Positions 55,664 to 62,500 of a stretch of DNA of 64,000 bases are shown one piece after another (within the stretch, counting starts at the first letter, position 1; each line of letters opens with the position of its first letter). Source of the stretch: Breviolum minutum Mf 1.05b.01 (lineage: Eukaryota; Sar; Dinophyceae; Suessiales; Symbiodiniaceae). The position numbers and the translations under genes were made by a program. Location of the stretch: contig DF239024.1 in assembly GCA_000507305.1 (NCBI GenBank), forward strand, positions 62,001-126,000. The letters are read 5' to 3'. The notes under the pieces were generated by a model. That model saw only the letters and a program-made list of their open reading frames with translations. It was not told the DNA's origin and made no database searches.

Positions 55664-56953
55664 TTTAGGCGAGGCCATTCTGATATTGCTTTTGATTCAG
55701 TTCCAAGCACCAGGTGGTGCAAACAGAGTCGGGAGCAATTTGGAGCCATGTCTTAGACCAATCCATCCCTTGGTTCAAGGAGAACCCCAAAGGACAAGTT
55801 TTTTTCAGTGGATGTATGTTTGGGCATTGAAACAACCGTTTTCTATGTAAAGATTTGGTTCATCATCCCATTGAGAACGCCAACTGGTTATAGATAGATG
55901 GCTATCAGGTTCCTGGTTGTATAGAAACAGATTTTGCATTTAAAACTTGGCTGTTCCTTTTTTTTCCAGCGGAGAAAGTTTTCAGGCTCGAGTCGTTGCC
56001 TGCCTGCTCCATATCTTGGTTGGGGCCAAAAATATTGATTGTCCTGTAAACATGACTGTTTTGAAATGCCATGAATTCATGAATACAGGGCTTTACGCAT
56101 CTTCACATGAAATGAAGTCTTACACAGTATGTCTTGCATCACACTTCCAGCTTCCAGTTTCCATTTTAACATCTTTAGGGTGACTCCATCGCAAAAAGAC
56201 ACTGAGGCCATTTCTACTGAGAAAGAGTATCTCTGGCGCATTGCGTCGCGTTGGTCGCTGATGTGAAATTTCTGGAAGGGATGACCCTTCAATATCCTTA
56301 GCTGGGGAAGGATCACGTTTGGACATATCCCCAAAAACCATGCGGGGCACATTTGAGTGGATGATGTTCCTTTTCCTGTTTGGTGGTGGGATATGCCAGT
56401 TTCCTCAAAATTAATGTCCCAAGTTCACACGTTCACACGTCAGATTTGAAGTCTTTGGTTTTAAGAATGGTTGGAAGGGCCTTTTTGAAGCACCCAATCG
56501 AAGAATGATCCTGCAAATCAGAAATTCGCATTTGGAAAAACACACAAATTTTGAAATCCATTTATTTTGAGAGTGTCCACTGGCACTGAACCAGCCAGGA
56601 ATGTTGCAATTTTTTGCGTGATTTTGCAGCCAGGAATGTGCACGAGGACTACAATTTGCTCTTCAGCCTTATTGATCGAGACCAAAATGGAAGGAGCCGA
56701 GAGCCGAAAGAAATGGACGAAGGTTGTACTAATTTCACTGGAAGCCCCCAAAAGTACACATGATTTCAAGTTAGCCTAATCATGGGATCTCAAAATTGGT
56801 TGTGGTTGTTTTTGGAAACCCTAGAACCCTGCAACGGAGATTTGAAATAAAGAACGTCGAAAGGTCCCCATGATTTTTTATTGCACGGCACGACGAAGGA
56901 AATAGCGAAGATGCATGAAATCCATGTATTTTGTTTGAAGAGCTACATCAAAA

Positions 56954-57056
56954 GTAGGTGGTGGTTTCAAACGTGTTTTTATCTTCACCCCGATCGCTGG
57001 GGAAATGATCCAATTTGACGAGCATATTTTTCAAATGGGTTGAAACCACAAACTAG
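56954..57056. mobile_element. HP-A hairpin
   Basis: GTAGGTGGTGGTTTCAAAC to GTTGAAACCACAAACTAG, near-consensus core. Confidence 0.85.
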
Positions 57057-57263
57057 ATTATATAATCTTAAAATGAAATATGATATTGAACTACAGTATC
57101 TGGGCAAACGATCAGGTTCCCCCAACCTTATGGTAGTCGTGGAGCATTCCATCTAAACTTGCAACCGTAATTCATGTCGTTGAATCATAATGCTGCACCT
57201 AGAGTAGTTGCTAGTTATGTACCTTGAATTATAATCTATACTTCTACCAAACAGAAAGAAAGT

Positions 57264-57382
57264 TACACCCCCGGAAGATTAACGGCTGGAACATAATTCC
57301 CTGGAGGTTTGGTTCAGATCATTTTTCCTCTCTTTTCATCGGTGATGGCTGTAGGTTCCAGCCGTTAATCTTCCAGGGTGTA
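57264..57382. mobile_element. HP-C2 hairpin
   Basis: TACACCCCCGGAAGATTAAC to GTTAATCTTCCAGGGTGTA; the last copy before the retroelement region. Confidence 0.85.
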
Positions 57383-57383
57383 T

Positions 57384-57581
57384 AAACCATACTCGTGCCC
57401 AGCGTGTACGATGCCATGCCTCGCCAGGATCACCGTCTTTGAAATTGCACGGTGGCTAGAAGACATGAAGAGCGGTGTCAACCTCAGGGAAACACGGCAA
57501 CGTTTGTGTGAAAAAGACCCGAGAACAAGAAGAAATAACTCGCTCCAGAATGTACCTTATATGTATAGCTATGATCCATGA
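57384..57581 (+). CDS. Unrecognised exon candidate next to a MITE
   Basis: Open frame ending in TGA at 57579-57581 with coding-like composition. It opens with a CPAC...C cysteine cluster (YSCPACTMPC), followed by an amphipathic stretch (ITVFEIARWLEDMKSG) and a basic tail. The frame continues leftward into the HP-C2 element ending at 57382, so its true 5' end is not visible; an acceptor or the MITE insertion itself may have removed it. No family recognised. Confidence 0.35.
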   Translation, partial: KPYSCPACTMPCLARITVFEIARWLEDMKSGVNLRETRQRLCEKDPRTRRNNSLQNVPYMYSYDP

Positions 57582-57582
57582 T

Positions 57583-57953
57583 ATGAAGATGCATGTAATC
57601 TACTTAAGCTATGCGAGGGCATGGCACATGTAGGTGCGGTAATAGCTAGCAGCATCATTACACAGTACAGAGTGTTTTGGGATGGCTGGTCTGAAATCGC
57701 CAGACATGTAATCAACCACTAAATGTGTTGATTGCCTCTTTTGCCATGCTACGCACTTTGAAACGTTTGGCTCAAGAAAAAGCGCGTATCCAATTTAGAC
57801 TGTTTGCTTTCACTGCAGTTGATCACTGGTATTCACTTGACTTGCTACTACTGTCAAGCTGTTATTGGTGGTATATTGGGTACATACTGTGAGTTAACTG
57901 AGATCATTGAGGTAGGGTCTACGTACCGAACCCCTCATTACAGTTACTATCTT
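57583..57953. other. Leader or intergenic DNA left of the HAD ORF
   Basis: No MITE seen. It contains the possible spliced-leader relict and a CTTTCACTGCAG acceptor-like site at 57808-57819. A plus frame is open from about 57804 (...ITGIHLTCYYCQAVIGGILG) but runs out of frame with the HAD ORF, so it could be a spliced 5' exon or part of a retroelement leader or LTR. Confidence 0.4.
57766..57776 (+). other. Possible relict of the dinoflagellate spliced leader 3' end
   Basis: TTTGGCTCAAG matches the last 11 bases of the conserved dinoflagellate spliced leader. The bases upstream match poorly, so this would be a truncated or decayed copy. Such relicts mark genes that re-entered the genome as cDNA from trans-spliced mRNA. 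It lies 251 bp before the HAD ATG. An 11-base match has a few percent probability by chance in a window of this size. Confidence 0.35.
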
Positions 57954-57993
57954 TCGCATACGTGCGACCCTTTTGCTTCTCGAGCTTGCTCGA
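57954..57993 (+). promoter_or_regulatory. Two small hairpins upstream of the HAD ORF
   Basis: Two perfect 5-bp stems with 4-nt loops: TCGCA-TACG-TGCGA at 57954-57967 and TCGAG-CTTG-CTCGA at 57980-57993, ending 34 bp before the ATG at 58028. CUUG and UNCG are known stable RNA tetraloop classes. The second has the G-C closing pair typical of CUUG loops; the first is closed by A-U, which is not typical of UNCG. The role is unknown. Confidence 0.5.
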
Positions 57994-58027
57994 ACAAGAT
58001 CCTGTATTTTTGCCCTCGCAATCCTTC

Positions 58028-59212
58028 ATGTCCAGCCGAAAGAAGAGAGGTGGCAACCCAAATCGCCCCTCCCAAATTGCCCGGCAGAGGGCCGGCCTCA
58101 CGTCGGCCCGAGACTTCCCAGCCGCGTTTGAGGGGAGAGACGAGGCAGGAGTGCTCATTGGGAGTGAGTCTTCTCCTGCGCCTGCAGCATTACCGCTGCC
58201 ACCACCCCCATTGCCGCCTGTGCCTTTGGCACCACCAACCACACCACCGCCTGGTGCATCGAGTGGAAACTGGAGGTCCCCTTCTGGGGCTCCTGTGCGT
58301 GAGGTCTTCACGTCGGAGGTCAGGGCCGTTCCAAAGCCTGCGGATTTTGAGGAGATCCAAGAGGAGCCGTTGGTTGCATCGGGTCCATCATCGGGTTCTG
58401 GGTTGACTGGTCCAAGGCCAGTTGTTATCCGCCCTTCTAAGAGGAAGGCTGAGAGCCCAAGGGCCGAGGCAAAGAAAAAGGCTGAGGAGGAAAGAAAGAA
58501 GGCCGAAGCGGCAGAAGCTGAGGCCAGGAGGGAGGCTGAAGCGGCAGAAGCTGAAGCCAAGAAGAAGGCTGACAAGGAAGCACAATTAGAGGCAAAGAGA
58601 AAGGCAGAGGCAGAGGAGCAGAAGAAGAAGAGGAAGGAATCCAACGAGCGTCCTCTGATCGCTCTAGACTGGCATAATACCCTCTCGTTTGACGGTATTG
58701 AAGGCCACGGGGTGGCTGAAAGGTCAGCAGAGATTTTGAGAGGGCTTCAACAACGTGGCTTCGATCTATGCGTGGTTTCATTCGCCTCAAGCCCTGAGAC
58801 TCAACGGGCGGTGCAGCAGAAGGCATTGCAATTCGAGTGTGAGTTGATTCGTCCGTTCACATCCATAGATATAGTGAACCGGAAATTCAGGAGTGACCCA
58901 CAGAAGCGTCCGTCCGTTTGTGGACTTATCACATCAAAGGCTGAGCAGGTGAGCTTGCGTGGTGCTTGTGCTTTTGTGGACGATCAGTCCAAGCTCCTTC
59001 AGGACGTGGAAGATTTGCAGTCGAGGCGTGCCGAGAAGCATCGCTGCAAGTGCTTCAAGTCCGAGCCATACGCTCGGAGTTCATTGTTCAAACTTGCGGC
59101 TTTCTTGACCCGCAAGCAGCCAGAAGAGTTTCCTTTGCCATCATTGCTCATCAATATCTGCAGTGAGGCGTTGAAACTATTCGCCCAAGGGCGATTGAAG
59201 AAAGGCGGTTGA
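58028..59212 (+). CDS. Coiled-coil protein with a HAD-phosphatase-like C-terminal domain
   Basis: 394 residues from the first ATG; the frame is also open upstream from about 57962 but has no ATG there. The N-terminus is basic, then Pro/Ala-rich (residues about 50-90), followed by a Lys/Glu/Ala coiled coil (about 138-208). The C-terminal half carries the four HAD motifs. Motif I is IALDWHNTLSF (D214), motif II is VVSFASS (S251), motif III is K304, and motif IV is FVDDQ (D318, D319). HAD phosphatases use the first Asp as nucleophile and usually have DxD; here the third position is His216, so the general acid/base Asp is missing and the activity may be altered. The next ORF downstream is the Gag-Pol frame 383 bp away on the same strand, so this may be an element-encoded accessory protein or a host gene. 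A cellular gene interrupted by introns is not excluded. Confidence 0.72.
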   Translation: MSSRKKRGGNPNRPSQIARQRAGLTSARDFPAAFEGRDEAGVLIGSESSPAPAALPLPPPPLPPVPLAPPTTPPPGASSGNWRSPSGAPVREVFTSEVRAVPKPADFEEIQEEPLVASGPSSGSGLTGPRPVVIRPSKRKAESPRAEAKKKAEEERKKAEAAEAEARREAEAAEAEAKKKADKEAQLEAKRKAEAEEQKKKRKESNERPLIALDWHNTLSFDGIEGHGVAERSAEILRGLQQRGFDLCVVSFASSPETQRAVQQKALQFECELIRPFTSIDIVNRKFRSDPQKRPSVCGLITSKAEQVSLRGACAFVDDQSKLLQDVEDLQSRRAEKHRCKCFKSEPYARSSLFKLAAFLTRKQPEEFPLPSLLINICSEALKLFAQGRLKKGG

Positions 59213-59230
59213 GCTGCACCTTTTTGAGCA

Positions 59231-59585
59231 CGCGCTTGCGCGATATATCTTTGGGCTTTTGGTGATCGTAAGTACGATAGGTGGAGTTAGATCTTGATTT
59301 ACTTCAAAGTGACAGTTTTGTGAGTTCAAGTTTCAAGACGATTACATCACGTTGGATTGAGTTGATTGTTTCTGTTGCGCGCTTGCGCGAGATACCTCAA
59401 TATCAACTATTTCGCTGAGAAGCGACAGTTTTCAGTGTGACATTGTATTCGTTAAAATTGGTACTGAGTTGTGTTGCTTTATTTGCTTGTGAGATACGTA
59501 CTTGCGTGAGACATCTCAGTAAAGATCCACCTCGCTGAAAAGCGATATTGCGGTGAGAGATTCTTGGAAGTCGCGTTTTGCGCGA
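59231..59585 (+). promoter_or_regulatory. Leader with a repeated set of small hairpins before Gag-Pol
   Basis: The 383-bp spacer carries hairpins at 59231-59242 and 59378-59389 (both CGCG-CTTG-CGCG), 59412-59425 (TCGCT-GAGA-AGCGA), 59491-59517 (GAGAT...ATCTC around a diverged copy of the CTTG hairpin), 59532-59545 (TCGCT-GAAA-AGCGA) and 59571-59585 (TCGCG-TTTTG-CGCGA). The last ends 10 bp before the ATG. The CUUG-type hairpin is followed by a GNRA-type one, and this pair recurs at roughly 100-150 bp as a decayed tandem repeat. Function (packaging, dimerisation, translation control) is unknown. Confidence 0.6.
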
Positions 59586-59595
59586 GAGGATTGAT

Positions 59596-62500
59596 ATGAT
59601 GGCGTCGAGGGGTCCAAAAAGATCTGTGCCAGCTACCCCGTTTCATGTTGTTGGTCCTGGAGGAAGTTTTACAACATCCAGTGAAAGTCCCATGACTCAA
59701 CCAGCAGTGGGTAGTGATGAAGTTGCACCAGCTCATGCATCATTGCAGCAACCTTCAGCCTCGACATCGCATGCTTGTGTTGTTGCGCCTGGTCCCATTG
59801 TATCCCAGGAGATGGCCTCTTCAGCAGAGACCGGACAGTTCCGCTTTGGTGAGGGACATGGTCAGCCTGGTGGTCCTAATGTAGCGCAATTCAACACCCA
59901 GTATCGGCAAGAGAATACCTTCAATCAAGAAAATACTCAACAGAACTTCCATGCTCATCATTCTGTGTATCAACAGGTGAACCAGGTTGTAGATCCACAA
60001 CAGCTTGAAGCTCTGGTATCATCTTTGGTAGAAGCTAGAGTTGAGTCCAATTATCATCAGATGAGAATGGCCGCTCAGCAGGAGATTGAAGCTATCAGAA
60101 GCCAGGCCGGGACCAACCAGCAGGCACTGGAGGAAGCGTTGAGGGGTAGACTTGCGCAGATACAATCAGAGGTAAGTATGAGGGATAGCATGCAACAACA
60201 AGCAGTTCATCAAGCTAGAGATGAAGCTGATCATCTTAGACGACAGAATGAGGTTGTAGTTAGTGAGGCTGAGGCGAGACTTCAACGATTAGCACAAGAC
60301 AGAGATCTCCTCATGCAGCAAGCAGAACAAGCAGAACAACATGCAGCACGTTTGAGGGATGAGTTGCAAATCCTAAAGAGACAAGGTACCAGTGTACACA
60401 CTCCATCCTTTGTTGAGACTGGAAGTGTAAGAAACTTCAATCCTTTTGACACTCCGACGCCTCCGGCGGTCGCATCAAATCCGGCTACTTCAGTTGCTGG
60501 TAGTCGTAGACCCCCAAGTGTGGCTAGTCAGACCCCCTTGGAAGTGAGTTACTGTGGAGTGTGTGGGGCCCAAAATGTAAAGGGTAGACCTACTTGTTGG
60601 AGATGCAATAGTTCTTTGAATGAGGCAATTAATGGCACGGTTGAGTTACACAGAGATGGGGTAGGAGCTTCTAGGCCCACTTTGACGTACAACATTCCTC
60701 CTCTTCCCGGTCGATCATGCGCGCCCAGCGCGAGACAGATTGTGCCTTGCAGCGCGTTTAACGCAGCACCGCAAGGGTCAGGGGGGATAGGAATGCTGTA
60801 TGGTGATGTTGGTGCAAGGAATGTTTCTGTCACTTCTCAGTGTAATGCTAATGTACCAGTGAGGACCCAAGAGAATGCTTCAGCTGCAGGTTTTGCAGCA
60901 CAGAATCAAGAAGGGTCTCAGCACTTTAGAGCAGACACCCCAAGAAGTCAGGCTTCTACGTCGAGTCGTTCATCAGGTGGTTGCCCATCAAGTTTGCCAA
61001 GTAACTGGCTGAATGTTGGCGAGACAGATGAACATGTCTACAAGATCAAGCACCTGAAAGGGGTTCATATCACCAAGCTGCCGACAGATGCGACATCATG
61101 TCGTAAATGGAGGGCAGCATTTTTGGCTGCAGTTAGCCGCATTGATCTGACGTCAAGAGATGTTCTTGTCAAGTTTTCGGTTTACTGCATGGATTCCGGA
61201 CGCGGCCGAAGATTCCGTGAGATGCTTCAAGCGTCAAATGACTTTGTGATGTTCAACAAGCACGTTGCTGCGGAGCTCATCAAGCCTGAGGTTCTTTCTA
61301 CCAACTCTGATCTGGCACATGAGTTGACTTCGTGGGTTGAAGCGTGTGCTTCCAGGCAAGAGGGACCCAAAGGTATGGCTCTTATGAACATCATCATTGG
61401 ATACTATGAGACTGGAACGGACCATTCGGTGGCTTTGAATCAGATGCACCTACTTGGTTTGAATCTGGAGGGCAAAACCCAGAAGGATCTGACGGAGTTT
61501 GTGAAGAAGGCCAACTACATTCTTCATGGACTCAAGCCTGCAGACAGGCCAGCCGAGGCGACTATGTATAGTTGGCTTTGGCACCAGATCAAGAGGGTAC
61601 CCATGTTGAGCAGAATGGTTGACAAGGTGAAATCCAGCGCAAGGAATTCAAGGAAGAGATCTTTTGAGTGGATTTGGACGCAAATTGCAGAGGAGATCCG
61701 TGAACGAAGGCATGACTCCAACTATGAGAATGTTTCCAAGGGTCTCAAGTCTGCTCCATCCAATCAGCTTGCACTCGCTGCTCCAAAAACGGAGCCACCA
61801 TCAAACCCAGGTGGAAAGGGAGACAAACCTCCAAAGCCTCCAAAACCTCCAAAGAATCCCCCAGCTGCTCCTGGAAAGGTATCAGATGACCCGCCAAGAA
61901 CTGAAAACCGAGAAAAGAACCCGTGTGCACTTCACGCTGCTGGTCACTGTCGGTTCGGTGAGCGATGCAGAAACTTGCACACTGGTGAACCTGGTTCTGA
62001 GGCAGCAAGAAAGGCCTTTTCAGAATATCAGTCGGCAAAGGGTGGCAAAGGAGATAAAGGAAAGGGCAAGAAGAAGGGTGACAAGAAGGGTGGAAAGGGA
62101 TCCAAGTCCAACTTATCCACTCCAGCAGCTGTTGCTGCGGCTACATCGACGGTGACTATCACTGAGGTTGAGGGCCGAAAGGTCATGAGTGCTTGGGAAG
62201 GCTTTTGCACATTTTGCAGAAAGGCTCTTCCAAGTTTGGATATGTTTCTCAAGCTTAGCATTCCCATCCTCGCAACTGTTGTCTCATCGGTCGTGAATTC
62301 CATCGACAAAATCGGCGAGGCATCAGCAGCCGCAATGCTGAAGGAACCCATCAAGGACTTTAGAACTTTTTCGTTGGAGTTCCTAGGCGACACCGGGGCA
62401 GCCTATGACATCGGATCACTTAAAGCATTGGAAGAACAAGGCATTGACTTGAAGACGATTGAGCCATGGATAAAGGTTTTAGATCATCCGATCAATTTTT

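Noticed and set aside
57919-58644. Ala/Ser-rich minus-strand frame of 241 residues
   Set aside because: Antisense shadow of the Lys/Glu/Ala coiled coil of the HAD ORF, which has the recognisable motifs.
57583-59595. A 5' LTR and tRNA primer-binding site for the Gag-Pol element
   Set aside because: No TG...CA-bounded block or initiator-tRNA complement was found by eye, and the 3' LTR is outside the window.
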